In this document: positions 26,305 through 35,627 of the stretch, in pieces
How positions within the stretch are numbered: the first letter of the stretch is position 1
How the letters are laid out: each line of letters opens with the position of its first letter
Source of the DNA: Streptomyces sp. NBC_00525
Lineage (GTDB): Bacteria; Actinomycetota; Actinomycetes; Streptomycetales; Streptomycetaceae
Assembly (NCBI RefSeq): GCF_036346595.1
Contig: NZ_CP107834.1
Coordinates: 1,302,001-1,366,000, forward strand
DNA: 64,000 nucleotides
Direction of reading: 5' to 3'
Position numbers and translations under genes: made by a program
The notes under the pieces: generated by a model
Told to the model about the DNA's origin: nothing
Database searches by the model: none
The model's input: the letters and a program-made list of their open reading frames with translations, nothing else

Positions 26305-28092
26305 ATGGCTGACTTCGGCGTCGGGGACGAGGATTTCCGGATCGACGGGCGGCCGGTGCGGCTGCTGTCGGGGGCGCTGCACTACTTCCGGGTGCACGAG
26401 GGGCAGTGGGACCACCGGCTGGCGATGCTGCGGGCGATGGGCCTGAACTGCGTGGAGACGTACGTGCCGTGGAATCTGCACGAGCCCCGGCCGGGCCGGT
26501 TCCGGGACGTGGGTGCGCTGGGCCGGTTCCTGGACGCGGCGGCGCGGGCCGGGCTGTGGGTGATCGTGCGGCCGGGCCCGTACATCTGCGCCGAGTGGGA
26601 GAACGGCGGGCTGCCGGTGTGGGTGACCGGGCGGTTCGGGCGGCGGGTGCGTACGCGGGACGAGGGGTTCCTCGACGCGGTGCGGGCCTGGTTCGCGCGG
26701 CTGCTGCCGCAGGTGGTGGAGCGGCAGGTGGACCGGGGCGGGCCGGTGATCATGGTGCAGGCGGAGAACGAGTACGGGAGTTACGGCAGCGACGCGGTGT
26801 ATCTGCGCCGGGTGGCCGCGCTGCTGGGCGAGTTCGGGGTGACGGTGCCGCTGTTCACCTCGGACGGGCCGGAGGACCACATGCTGACCGGCGGTTCGGT
26901 GCCGGGTCTGCTCGCGACGGCCAATTTCGGTTCGGGGGCCGGTGAGGCGTTCGGAGTGCTGCGCCGGCACCGGGCGCCCGGTCCGCTGATGTGCATGGAG
27001 TTCTGGTGCGGCTGGTTCGAGCACTGGGGTGCGCCGCCGGTGGTGCGGGAGCCCGCGCGGGCGGCGGAGGCGCTGGCGGAGATCCTGGAGTGCGGGGCGT
27101 CGGTGAACGTCTACATGGCGCACGGCGGTACGAACTTCGCGGGCTGGGCGGGCGCCAACCGTTCGGGGCCGCTCCAGGACGGGGAGCTGCTGCCGACGGT
27201 GACGTCGTACGACTACGACGCGCCGGTGGACGAGTACGGGCGGGCCACGGAGAAGTTCCGCCTGTTCCGGGAGGTGCTCGCCCGGTACGCGGAGGGGCCG
27301 CTGCCGGCGTTGCCGGCCGAGCCGGTCGGCCTCGCCGCCCCGGTGCGGGCGGAGCTGACCGCGTGGGCGCCGCTGTCCGCGGTGCTGGAGGCGCTGGGCG
27401 AGGAGGAGCGGGCGGAGTCGGGGGTGCCGCCGACGTTCGAGGAGCTGGGGCTGGACCGGGGGCTGGTGCGCTACCGGGTGGCCGTGCCGGGTCCGCGCGG
27501 CCCGTATCCGCTGGGTGTGGCGGGGCTGCGGGACCGGGCGGTGGTGTACGTGGACGGGGTGCGGCGGGGTGTGCTGAGCGAGGAGGAGGCGACGCTGGCG
27601 GAGCCGGTGGCCGGGCCGGCCGAGGTGGAGCTTTGGGTGGAGTCGCTGGGCCGGGTCAATTACGGGCCGCGGCTGGGCGAGCCGAAGGGGATCACCGGGG
27701 GTGTGCTGCACGAGCGCCAGTATCTGCACGGGGTGCGGGCGCGGGCGCTGCGGCTGGACGCGTTCGACGAGCCGGGCGCGATGGCGCGGGTGCCGTTCGC
27801 GCCGGTGGACGGGGCGGGCGGGCCGGGTCTGTACCGGGGTGTGTTCGAGTCGGTGGAGGTGGCGGGGGCGGATCACGCGGGTCTCGAACTGCCCGGCTGG
27901 ACGCGGGGATTCGTCTGGGTGAACGGCTTCTGCCTGGGCCGATACTGGTCGGCGGGCCCGCAGCACACGCTGTACGTTCCCGGTCCGGTGCTGCGGGACG
28001 GGGTCAACGAGGTGTGGGTGCTGGAGACGGAGGGCGCGGGCGCGGCCCATGTGGAGCTGGGTCCGGGGCTGCCGGTGCGGGCGGCGGGCTGA
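26305..28092 (+). CDS. Glycoside hydrolase family 35 beta-galactosidase
   Basis: The 595-residue enzyme should hydrolyse terminal beta-galactosides. The N-terminal TIM-barrel carries the family hallmarks LSGALHYFRVH, GLNCVETYVPWNLHEP and RPGPYICAEWENGGLPVW. Glu156 in VQAENEYGSYG is the predicted acid/base and Glu232 in LMCMEFWCGWFEHWG the nucleophile. The C-terminal part (residues 370-595) holds jelly-roll beta domains, including WVNGFCLGRYWSAGPQHTLYVP. There is no signal peptide, so the substrate must be imported; no transporter is adjacent. ATG 26305 has a GGAGAGCG site. It is divergently transcribed from the AraC regulator. Confidence 0.93.
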   Translation: MADFGVGDEDFRIDGRPVRLLSGALHYFRVHEGQWDHRLAMLRAMGLNCVETYVPWNLHEPRPGRFRDVGALGRFLDAAARAGLWVIVRPGPYICAEWENGGLPVWVTGRFGRRVRTRDEGFLDAVRAWFARLLPQVVERQVDRGGPVIMVQAENEYGSYGSDAVYLRRVAALLGEFGVTVPLFTSDGPEDHMLTGGSVPGLLATANFGSGAGEAFGVLRRHRAPGPLMCMEFWCGWFEHWGAPPVVREPARAAEALAEILECGASVNVYMAHGGTNFAGWAGANRSGPLQDGELLPTVTSYDYDAPVDEYGRATEKFRLFREVLARYAEGPLPALPAEPVGLAAPVRAELTAWAPLSAVLEALGEEERAESGVPPTFEELGLDRGLVRYRVAVPGPRGPYPLGVAGLRDRAVVYVDGVRRGVLSEEEATLAEPVAGPAEVELWVESLGRVNYGPRLGEPKGITGGVLHERQYLHGVRARALRLDAFDEPGAMARVPFAPVDGAGGPGLYRGVFESVEVAGADHAGLELPGWTRGFVWVNGFCLGRYWSAGPQHTLYVPGPVLRDGVNEVWVLETEGAGAAHVELGPGLPVRAAG

Positions 28093-28184
28093 GGACGGGC
28101 GACTGCGGGGCGGGCAACCGCGGGGCGGCCGGTCGCGTTCTACAGTGAGGAGGGGTCGAGCGTCGCGGGAGCGGGGGTACGGAC

Positions 28185-29078
28185 GTGCCGGACAGTCTCC
28201 GCCGCAGCCCCGTCGAGCACGGCTTTCCGCATCTGGCGACGGTCCGTTCGGCGATCACCGCGCTGTACCGGCGGCTGGGGCCCGACGGGGTGCAGCGCTT
28301 CGACGCGAGTGTCGTCCCGGCCGACGCGGCGTTCACGGACGCGGAGGATCTGCATCCGGGGGCGCAGCGGGTGGCGCGGGCGATGGTGCGCCACTACCGG
28401 CTGCCGGACGCCCGGATGATCGTGGCGTTCCGGGCGATGGAGCACGCGGGGAGTGTGGAGCTGGCGGCGGGCCCGGAGTACTTCGTGGAGCTGAACGACC
28501 GCTTCCGTACGCATCGCCGGGACATCGGGGCCGCGTTGGCGCACGAGGTGGCGCATGTGCTGCTGCACCGGCTGGGTCTGGAGTTCCCCGGTACGCGGGA
28601 CAACGAGATCCTGACGGATACGGCGGCGGCCTATCTGGGGGCGGGCTGGCTGCTGCTGGACGCGTTCCGGGAGGACGGGGTCTCCAGCCAGAAGCTGGGC
28701 TATCTGACCCCGGAGGAGTTCGGCTATGTGCTGGCGGAGCGGGCGCTGGTGTTCGGGGAGGACCCGTCGCCGTGGTTCACCAGTGCGCAGGCGTACACCG
28801 CGTATGTGGAGGGCCGGGCGCGGGCTCTGCGGGACGCCGCGCGGCCGCCGCTGACGGCGGCCGGCCGGTGGGAACGCCACCGTTACGCGAAGGACCGGCG
28901 GGAGGGGCGTGCGGCGCGCGGCCGGGATGCGGCCGGGTACGCGTTCACCGGGGGCGGGGACGGGTTGCGGGTGGAGTTTCCGTGCCCGGTCTGCCATCAG
29001 TGGAACCGGGTGGCGGTGCGGGGCCGGGTGCGGGTGCGGTGCGCGCTGTGCGGCGCGGTGCTGGACTGCACGACCTGA
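28185..29078 (+). CDS. Hypothetical HExxH zincin with C-terminal zinc ribbon
   Basis: I do not recognise a characterised family for this 297-residue protein. The central motif HEVAH at 120-124 followed by NEILTDTAAAY (140-150) matches the zinc-binding core of ImmA/IrrE-like or minigluzincin metallopeptidases, with Glu141 or Asp145 as third ligand. The C-terminus ends in a four-Cys ribbon (CPVCHQWN ... CALCGAVLDC, about 268-295). A basic linker rich in Arg and Ala (about 225-255) joins them. There is no signal peptide or membrane segment. The start is GTG 28185; GAGGAGGGG lies further upstream. It may be a regulatory protease that senses or binds nucleic acid through the ribbon, which is inference. 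Confidence 0.7.
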   Translation: MPDSLRRSPVEHGFPHLATVRSAITALYRRLGPDGVQRFDASVVPADAAFTDAEDLHPGAQRVARAMVRHYRLPDARMIVAFRAMEHAGSVELAAGPEYFVELNDRFRTHRRDIGAALAHEVAHVLLHRLGLEFPGTRDNEILTDTAAAYLGAGWLLLDAFREDGVSSQKLGYLTPEEFGYVLAERALVFGEDPSPWFTSAQAYTAYVEGRARALRDAARPPLTAAGRWERHRYAKDRREGRAARGRDAAGYAFTGGGDGLRVEFPCPVCHQWNRVAVRGRVRVRCALCGAVLDCTT

Positions 29079-29103
29079 GACCGCCGGTCCGGGCGCGCCG
29101 CTG

Positions 29104-29135
29104 TGCCGGAGGGGTCCGGGCGGGCCCCTCCGGCA
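29104..29135. terminator. Bidirectional terminator between the zincin and DEAD-box helicase genes
   Basis: TGCCGGAGGGG (29104-29114) and CCCCTCCGGCA (29125-29135) form a perfect 11-bp stem around a 10-nt loop between two convergent genes. Confidence 0.82.
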
Positions 29136-29141
29136 TGGGGC

Positions 29142-30683
29142 CTAGGCGCCCCGGCGGCTGCGCGGTGCCGCACCGCGCGGCGCGGCACCGCTGCGGGAGC
29201 CTCCGGCGCCCGTACCGGCTCCGGCTCCGGCTCCGGTGCGGCGGCCGCGGCTGCGGCTGCGGCCCGTCGAGCGGGTGCCGGTGGCGGTGGCCGGTCTGCG
29301 CTGGGGCTGGGTCGGCTGCGGCACCTCTATGACGACCGCGACGCCGGAGGGCTCGCGGGCGCCGGTGAGGCGGGAGAGTTCCTCGTCGGTGGACTTGATG
29401 CGGGTGGTGCGGGGGGCGATGCCCGCGTCCTGCATCAGGCGGGTCATGTCCCGCTTCTCCTCGGGGAGCACCAGGGTGACGACGCTGCCGGACTCCCCCG
29501 CGCGGGCGGTGCGTCCGCCGCGGTGGAGGTAGTCCTTGTGGTCGGTGGGCGGGTCCACGTTGACGACGAGGTCGAGGTCGTCGACGTGGATGCCGCGGGC
29601 CGCCACGTTGGTCGCGACGAGGGCGGTGACCTGGCCGTTCTTGAACTGGTCCAGGGTCCGGTTGCGCTGCGGCTGGGTGCGTCCGCCGTGCAGGGCGGCG
29701 GCGCGTACCCCGCTGGCCAGCAGCCGCTTGGCGAAGCGGTCGGCGCCGCGCTTGGTGTCGACGAACATGATCACGCGGCCGTCGCGGGCGGCGATCCTGG
29801 TGGCGACGGCCTTCTTGTCGGTCTCGTCCAGGACGTGGAGGACGTGGTGCTCCATGGTGGTGACCGCGCCGGCCGAGGGGTCGACGGAGTGCACGACGGG
29901 GTCGGTGAGGAACATCTTGACCAGGCGGTCGATGTTCTTGTCCAGGGTCGCCGAGAACAGCATGCGCTGGCCGTCCGGCTCGACCTGCTTGAGCAGGGCG
30001 GTGACCTGGGGCATGAAGCCCATGTCGGCCATCTGGTCGGCCTCGTCGAGGACGGTGATCGCGACCTGGTCCAGGCGGCAGTCGCCGCGTTCGATGAGGT
30101 CCTTGAGCCGGCCGGGGGTGGCGACGAGCACCTCGGCGCCGCGCCGCAGGGTGGCGGACTGGCGGGTGATCGACATGCCGCCGACGACGGTGGCCAGGCG
30201 CAGGTTGACGGCGGTGGCGTACGGGGTCAGCGCGTCGGTGACCTGCTGGGCCAGTTCGCGGGTGGGGACGAGGACGAGGGCCAGGGGGGCCTTCGGTTCG
30301 GCGCGGCGGCCGGCGGTGCGGGCCAGGAGCGCGAGGCCGAAGGCGAGGGTCTTGCCGGAGCCGGTGCGGCCCCGGCCGAGGATGTCGCGGCCTGCCAGCG
30401 AGTTGGGCAGGGTGGCGCCCTGGATGGGGAACGGCGCGGTAACGCCCTGCGCGGTGAGGGTCTTCAGCAGGGCGGCGGGCATGTCCAGCTCGGCGAACGC
30501 CTCGACGGCGGGCAGTGCGGGGGTGATGGTTTCGGGCAGCGCGAATTCGCCCTGCGGCGGGGTGGCCCTGCGACGGGGCGACGCCTTGCCGGAACCCTGT
30601 GCGGTTGCCTTCGGCCGGGCCGCGCCGCGCCCTCGGGACGGGCGGTTGCGGGCGGGACGGTCCTGGCGTTCGGAGCGGGTCAT
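29142..30683 (-). CDS. DEAD-box ATP-dependent RNA helicase
   Basis: The 513-residue helicase unwinds structured RNA, probably in cold adaptation, ribosome assembly or mRNA decay. Motifs appear in order: Q-motif region (PFPIQGATLPNSLAGRD), I (GRTGSGKTLAF), Ia (VPTRELAQQV), Ib (TPGRLKDL), II (VLDEADQM), III (SAT), IV-V (VATNVAARGIHVDDLDLVV) and VI (HRGGRTARAG). The N-terminal 60 and C-terminal 80 residues are basic and Gly/Arg/Ser/Thr-rich, likely RNA-binding tails. ATG 30683 follows a clear AGGAGG site. It lies directly downstream of the cold-shock gene on the same strand, with a hairpin between them. Confidence 0.94.
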   Translation of the reverse strand: MTRSERQDRPARNRPSRGRGAARPKATAQGSGKASPRRRATPPQGEFALPETITPALPAVEAFAELDMPAALLKTLTAQGVTAPFPIQGATLPNSLAGRDILGRGRTGSGKTLAFGLALLARTAGRRAEPKAPLALVLVPTRELAQQVTDALTPYATAVNLRLATVVGGMSITRQSATLRRGAEVLVATPGRLKDLIERGDCRLDQVAITVLDEADQMADMGFMPQVTALLKQVEPDGQRMLFSATLDKNIDRLVKMFLTDPVVHSVDPSAGAVTTMEHHVLHVLDETDKKAVATRIAARDGRVIMFVDTKRGADRFAKRLLASGVRAAALHGGRTQPQRNRTLDQFKNGQVTALVATNVAARGIHVDDLDLVVNVDPPTDHKDYLHRGGRTARAGESGSVVTLVLPEEKRDMTRLMQDAGIAPRTTRIKSTDEELSRLTGAREPSGVAVVIEVPQPTQPQRRPATATGTRSTGRSRSRGRRTGAGAGAGTGAGGSRSGAAPRGAAPRSRRGA

Positions 30684-30709
30684 ACGGGTTGTCCTCCTGG
30701 GACAGCACG

Positions 30710-30746
30710 AGCCGGGGCCCGCACCGTGAAGGTGCGGACCCCGGCT
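30710..30746 (-). terminator. Hairpin between the cold-shock and helicase genes
   Basis: A 16-bp stem with one mismatch (30710-30725 with 30731-30746) closes a GTGAA loop. It begins 23 bp beyond the cold-shock stop and ends 27 bp before the helicase start. It should terminate or attenuate cold-shock transcription, leaving partial read-through into the helicase gene. Confidence 0.75.
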
Positions 30747-30768
30747 GCGAAGGATGCGTCGCCGACGA

Positions 30769-31101
<333 letters not shown>

Positions 31102-31178
31102 CATAAAGTCATGGGTACCAAAACTGCAACGGGACCAGCCTAGCACGGTCTGCCGCCGGACGATGTGAGGCAGGTCGC

Positions 31179-31685
31179 TCAGCCGTCCCCGGAGAGCGTC
31201 CCCTCGTCGTTCCCCCGGCGGACGGTGCGCAGGGGGCGGCCGGGGCGCCAGGTGCTGATGACGATGGTGTCGCCGCCCTCCAGGCCGACGCGCACCACCT
31301 CGGTGGGTTCGACGCGGAAGAGGTGGAAGGGCTCGGGCGGGGTGCGCTCCTCGATGAAGCGGGCGAGCACGGCGGGGTCGGTGATCTCGACGGCGCGCCC
31401 GGAGAAGCGGACGTCGCCGTCGGTCATCTCCGTGCCGGGTCCGGGGTTGGCGTGCACGCAGAAGCGGGGGTCGCGGCGCAGGTCGAGGGCCTTGCGGGAG
31501 TTCGGCATCATGCCGAGGTGGGGCTCGTCGCGCCAGAAGTCGACCTCCAGGCCGGTGAGCCGGGGTGATCCGTCGGCGCGGAGGGTGGCGAGGACGTGGT
31601 GCCGGTAGAGGCCGAAGCGGTGGCGGACGGTGTCGGCGAAGCCGGGTTCGGCGGTGCGGAAGTCGGTCCAGGTCGTGGTGGTCAT
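31179..31685 (-). CDS. Pyridoxamine 5'-phosphate oxidase-fold (PPOX) protein
   Basis: The 168-residue split-barrel flavin/F420-binding-type protein starts at ATG 31685 (MTTTTWTDFRTAEPGF). HHVLATLRADGSPRLTGLEVDFWRDEPHLGM is the typical N-terminal strand pair, and RKALDLRRDPRFCVHANPGP and DGDVRFSGRAVEITDP continue the barrel. The frame extends 22 codons further upstream but that part is not family-like. Related actinobacterial proteins bind FMN, F420 or heme-derived ligands; the cofactor and substrate cannot be assigned. It is a single gene divergent from the rhomboid gene, and the spacer is 185 bp. Confidence 0.85.
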   Translation of the reverse strand: MTTTTWTDFRTAEPGFADTVRHRFGLYRHHVLATLRADGSPRLTGLEVDFWRDEPHLGMMPNSRKALDLRRDPRFCVHANPGPGTEMTDGDVRFSGRAVEITDPAVLARFIEERTPPEPFHLFRVEPTEVVRVGLEGGDTIVISTWRPGRPLRTVRRGNDEGTLSGDG

Positions 31686-31870
31686 GGCGCCATGGAATCC
31701 GGGATACCCGACATCCTCTGTCCGTTTTTCCGCAGGAGTCCTCGTGCCCACCCGTTCGGGCTCCGGGGGCGCCCCGCCCTGGGTCGGGCGCCCGGTGCCG
31801 CATTCGCTATCTTGTTCGCCGCCGACCCCCCACCGGCCGCCGCATACCCGTACGGACGAAGGAGCCGGCC

Positions 31871-32794
31871 ATGGAGGCCGACGTCACCACGTGTTACCGC
31901 CATCCCTCGTACGAGACGTATGTGAGCTGCGTGCGCTGCGAGCGGTTCATCTGCCCGGCCTGTATGCGGGAGGCGGCGGTGGGCCACCAGTGCGTGGAGT
32001 GCGTGAAGGAGGGGCAGCGCTCGATACGCCGGACCCGGACGGCGTTCGGCGGCACGGTGTCGCGGTCCGCGGTGCCGGTCGTGACGTATGTGCTGATCGG
32101 TTTGAACGTGCTGGCGTATCTGGCGGAGCTGATACGTCCGGGGCTCGTCGACCGGTTCGAGATGGCGGGGGCCTGGCTGACCGACGCGGACGGCGGGCGC
32201 TATGTCTACGTCGACGGCGGCTATCCGGGGTTCGACGTGGTGGGGGTGGTGGGCGGCGAGTGGTACCGGCTGCTGACCGGCTCCTTCCTCCATCTGCCGC
32301 CGGACGGCACGTCGTTCGGGTCGCTGCCGTTCGGGGTGCTGCACATCGTGTTCAACATGTACGCGCTGTGGACGCTCGGCCGGGGCGTGGAGGAGCAGCT
32401 GGGCCGGGTCCGTTTCCTGGCCCTGTATCTGCTGTCCGCGCTGGGCGGCTCGGTGCTGGTGTACCTGGTGTCGCCGACGGACGCGGTGGTGGGCGCCTCG
32501 GGTGCGATATTCGGTCTCGTCGCCGCGTTCTACGTCATCGGCCGGCGGCTGGGCCGGGACCGGCGGGAGGTCAACGGTTTCCTGGCCGGGTTCCTGGTGT
32601 GGATGCTGCTCTCGGCGGCCTTCACCTCGTGGGAGGCGCACCTGGGCGGTCTGCTGACCGGTGCGGCGGTGACGGTGGTGTACGCGTACGCCCCCGCCGG
32701 GCGGCGGACGGCGGTGCAGGCGGCCGGCTGTGTGGTGCTGGGGGCGGTGCTGGTGCTGCTGGTGGTCCTGAAGACGGCGGCGCTGACCGGCTGA
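31871..32794 (+). CDS. Rhomboid family intramembrane serine protease with B-box-like zinc finger
   Basis: The 307-residue membrane protease is of the rhomboid family. An N-terminal zinc finger (CYRHPSYETYVSCVRCERFI, then CPAC ... CVEC, residues 8-50) precedes six or seven membrane segments starting near residue 72. Catalytic Ser is in VGASGAIFG and catalytic His in WEAHLGGLLTG; an Asn in HIVFNMYALWTLG helps the oxyanion site. The extended loop after the first membrane span (about residues 95-150) faces outward. ATG 31871 has a GAAGGAGCCGGCC ribosome site. This layout is common in Streptomyces. The substrate is unknown. Confidence 0.93.
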   Translation: MEADVTTCYRHPSYETYVSCVRCERFICPACMREAAVGHQCVECVKEGQRSIRRTRTAFGGTVSRSAVPVVTYVLIGLNVLAYLAELIRPGLVDRFEMAGAWLTDADGGRYVYVDGGYPGFDVVGVVGGEWYRLLTGSFLHLPPDGTSFGSLPFGVLHIVFNMYALWTLGRGVEEQLGRVRFLALYLLSALGGSVLVYLVSPTDAVVGASGAIFGLVAAFYVIGRRLGRDRREVNGFLAGFLVWMLLSAAFTSWEAHLGGLLTGAAVTVVYAYAPAGRRTAVQAAGCVVLGAVLVLLVVLKTAALTG

Positions 32795-32827
32795 GCGGGG
32801 CCGGTGGCCGGGTCCCGGTCTGACACG

Positions 32828-34057
32828 ATGACCGGCATGCGGAACGATCACTTCCCGCGGCTCTTCCCTGCCCCGGTGCGGCGGCTGCATCCTTTGGACT
32901 GGCTGGCCGGCGGGCTGCTGCTGGCGGGGGTGGCCGCCGTGGCGACCGGGCTGCTGCCGTCCGGTCCCGCGCAGGAGCAGCTGCGGCGCATCGGTCCGCT
33001 GCTGGCGTTCCTGGCGACGGTGATCGTGCTGGCGGAGCTGGCGGGCCGGGCGCAGGTCTTCGACGTGGTCGCGGCGTGGGTGGCGCGGGCGGGCCGGGGG
33101 CGCTATCCGCTGCTGTTCGGGCTGTGCGTGGCGTTCGCCTCGCTGACCACGATCACGCTGAACCTGGACACCACGGCGGTGCTGCTCACTCCGGTGATGC
33201 TGGCGCTCGCCGGGCGGGTGGGCATCGCGGCGGTGCCGCTGGCGATGACGACGGTGTGGCTGGCCAATACGGCGAGTCTGCTGCTGCCGGTGTCGAACCT
33301 GACCAATCTGCTGGCGGCGGACCGGGTGGCGCTGTCACCGGCCGGGCTGGCCGCCGTGATGTGGCTGCCGCAGCTGGCCGCGATCGGGGTGACGGCGCTG
33401 TGCCTGTGGGTGTTCTACTGGCGCCGGGGGCGGCGGGGCGCCGACACGTACACGCCGCCGGCGCTGCCCGTGCCCGGGGACCGGGTGCTGCTGGGGGTGT
33501 GCTCGGTGGCGTGTGCCGGGTTCCTGCTGGCGATCCTGCTGGTCGATGTGCCCCTGTGGTCGGCGTCGCTGGTGGCGATGGCGGTCGTGGTGGCGGCGTA
33601 CGCGGTGCGGCGGCGCGGGGAGCTGCGGCTCTCGCTGGTGCCGTGGCGGCTGCTGGTCCTGGTGCCGGGGATGTTCCTGGTGGTGGAGACGGTCGAGGCG
33701 CACGGGCTGCACGAGGTGCTGATGCGGGCGCTGGGCTCGGACGAGGGCCTGGCGGGGCTGCTGCGTACGGCGGGGGTGGGTGCCGGGCTCGCCAACGTAC
33801 TGAACAACCTTCCGGCGTACGTGGCGGGCGAGGCGGTCGTGCCGGCGGATCACCACCGGCAGTTGCTCGCGCTGCTGATCGGGGTCAACGCGGGGCCGCT
33901 GGTGACGCCGTGGGGGTCGCTGGCGACGCTGCTGTGGTTCGAGCGGTGCCGGTGGCAGGGGACCCGGATCGGGGTGGGGCGCTTCGCGCTGACCGGTCTG
34001 GTGCTCGCGGTGGCGGCGACGGGGGCGGCGACCTGTGCGCTGGCCCTGACCGCCTGA
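32828..34057 (+). CDS. SLC13/ArsB-NhaD superfamily transporter
   Basis: The 409-residue polytopic membrane protein has about ten to eleven hydrophobic spans. Features of the ion-transporter superfamily are present: FASLTTITLNLDTTAVLLTPVMLALA in the first repeat, LANTASLLLPVSNLTNLLAA, and in the second repeat ANVLNNLPAYVAGEA and GVNAGPLVTPWGSLATLLW. Database names for such proteins are usually arsenic or SLC13 anion transporter; no arsenic genes are adjacent, so the substrate is open. ATG 32828 is used; ATG 32837 is an alternative. It starts 33 bp after the rhomboid gene and may be co-transcribed. A hairpin follows. Confidence 0.82.
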   Translation: MTGMRNDHFPRLFPAPVRRLHPLDWLAGGLLLAGVAAVATGLLPSGPAQEQLRRIGPLLAFLATVIVLAELAGRAQVFDVVAAWVARAGRGRYPLLFGLCVAFASLTTITLNLDTTAVLLTPVMLALAGRVGIAAVPLAMTTVWLANTASLLLPVSNLTNLLAADRVALSPAGLAAVMWLPQLAAIGVTALCLWVFYWRRGRRGADTYTPPALPVPGDRVLLGVCSVACAGFLLAILLVDVPLWSASLVAMAVVVAAYAVRRRGELRLSLVPWRLLVLVPGMFLVVETVEAHGLHEVLMRALGSDEGLAGLLRTAGVGAGLANVLNNLPAYVAGEAVVPADHHRQLLALLIGVNAGPLVTPWGSLATLLWFERCRWQGTRIGVGRFALTGLVLAVAATGAATCALALTA

Positions 34058-34082
34058 GCCGTACCTGTCCCCGGACGCGCCA

Positions 34083-34121
34083 CGGCGCCTGCCGGGTCCG
34101 GTCGGGGACGGGCAGGCGCCG
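34083..34121. terminator. Terminator between the transporter gene and gltD
   Basis: CGGCGCCTGCC (34083-34093) pairs perfectly with GGCAGGCGCCG (34111-34121) around a 17-nt loop that may form a small inner stem. It lies between convergent genes and can serve both. Confidence 0.8.
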
Positions 34122-34166
34122 CGTTCAGTTCCGCACGCCGTTGTGCGGGACGTCTGTGGTGCCGTA

Positions 34167-35627
34167 TCAGACCGTGAGGGCACGGTCCGTCGGGCGGATC
34201 GGGGCCGGCAGGGCGCTGGCTCCGGTCAGGAAGCGGTCCACGCCGCGTGCCGCGGAGCGGCCCTCGGCGATGGCCCAGACGATGAGGGACTGGCCGCGGC
34301 CCGCGTCCCCGGCGACGAACACGCCGTCGACGTTGGTCGCGTAGTCCGCGTCACGGTCGATGTTGCCCCGTGCGTCGAGCTCCAAACCGAACTGCTGGAC
34401 CAATCCGTTGGACTGGTCGGTGCCGGTGAAGCCCATCGCGAGCGTGACCAGCTGCGCGGGGATGACCCGCTCGGTGCCGGGCTTCTGCTCCAGCTTACCG
34501 TCCTTGAACTCCACCTCGACGAGGTGGAGGGCCTGGACGTTGCCGTCCTCGTCGCCCTCGAAGCGGGTGGTGGAGACGGAGTAGACCCGCTCGCCGCCCT
34601 CCTCGTGCGCGGAGGTGACCTTGTAGAGCATGGGGAACGTCGGCCAGGGCTGGTTGGCGTTCCGCTCCTCGCCGGGCCGGGGCATGATCTCCAGCTGGGT
34701 GACGGACAGGGCGCCCTGGCGGTGCGCGGTGCCGACGCAGTCGGCGCCGGTGTCGCCGCCGCCGATGACGACGACGTGCTTGCCCTCGGCGGTGATCGGG
34801 GAGACCGTCAGGTCGCCCTCCTGCACCTTGTTGGCGAGCGGCAGGTACTCCATCGCGAAGTGCACGCCGTTCAGCTCGCGGCCCGGCACGGGCAGGTCGC
34901 GCGAGACGGTGGCGCCGGCGGCGATGACCACGGCGTCGTAGCGGCGGCGCAGCTTCGCGGCGTCGATGTCCCGGCCGATCTCGATCTCGGTGCGGAACTT
35001 GGTGCCCTCGGCGCGCATCTGCTCGATGCGGCGGTTGATGTGCGACTTCTCCATCTTGAACTCGGGGATGCCGTAGCGCAGGAGGCCCCCGATGCGGTCC
35101 GCGCGCTCGTAGACGGCGACGGTGTGGCCGGCGCGGGTGAGCTGCTGGGCGGCGGCGAGGCCGGCCGGTCCCGAGCCGATGACGGCGACGGTCTTGCCGG
35201 ACAGGCGCTCCGGCGGCCGCGGGGTGACGTCGCCGTTGCCCCACGCCTTGTCGATGATGGAGACCTCGACGTTCTTGATGGTGACGGCCGGCTGGTTGAT
35301 GCCGAGCACGCACGCCGACTCGCAGGGGGCCGGGCACAGCCGCCCGGTGAACTCCGGGAAGTTGTTGGTGGCGTGCAGCCGTTCGGCGGCGGCGGACCAG
35401 TCCTCGCGGTAGGCGTAGTCGTTCCACTCGGGGATGAGGTTTCCGAGCGGGCAGCCGTTGTGGCAGAACGGGATGCCGCAGTCCATGCAGCGGCCGGCCT
35501 GCTTGCTGATGATCGGGAGCAGCGAGCCCGGAACGTAGACCTCGTTCCAGTCCTTGACGCGCTCGTCCGCCGGGCGGGTGCGCGCGACCTCGCGGCCGGT
35601 GGTCAGGAAGCCCTTGGGGTCAGCCAT
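34167..35627 (-). CDS. gltD: Glutamate synthase (NADPH) small subunit
   Basis: The 486-residue flavoprotein subunit of GOGAT passes electrons from NADPH through FAD and 4Fe-4S clusters to the large subunit for glutamate synthesis. The N-terminal cluster motifs are [17 protein letters not shown] and [12 protein letters not shown]. The FAD motif is [17 protein letters not shown] and the NADPH motif is [19 protein letters not shown]-terminal [18 protein letters not shown] completes FAD binding. The length is normal. Its ATG lies inside the last codons of gltB (8-bp overlap), so the two are translationally coupled. Confidence 0.97.
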   Translation of the reverse strand: MADPKGFLTTGREVARTRPADERVKDWNEVYVPGSLLPIISKQAGRCMDCGIPFCHNGCPLGNLIPEWNDYAYREDWSAAAERLHATNNFPEFTGRLCPAPCESACVLGINQPAVTIKNVEVSIIDKAWGNGDVTPRPPERLSGKTVAVIGSGPAGLAAAQQLTRAGHTVAVYERADRIGGLLRYGIPEFKMEKSHINRRIEQMRAEGTKFRTEIEIGRDIDAAKLRRRYDAVVIAAGATVSRDLPVPGRELNGVHFAMEYLPLANKVQEGDLTVSPITAEGKHVVVIGGGDTGADCVGTAHRQGALSVTQLEIMPRPGEERNANQPWPTFPMLYKVTSAHEEGGERVYSVSTTRFEGDEDGNVQALHLVEVEFKDGKLEQKPGTERVIPAQLVTLAMGFTGTDQSNGLVQQFGLELDARGNIDRDADYATNVDGVFVAGDAGRGQSLIVWAIAEGRSAARGVDRFLTGASALPAPIRPTDRALTV

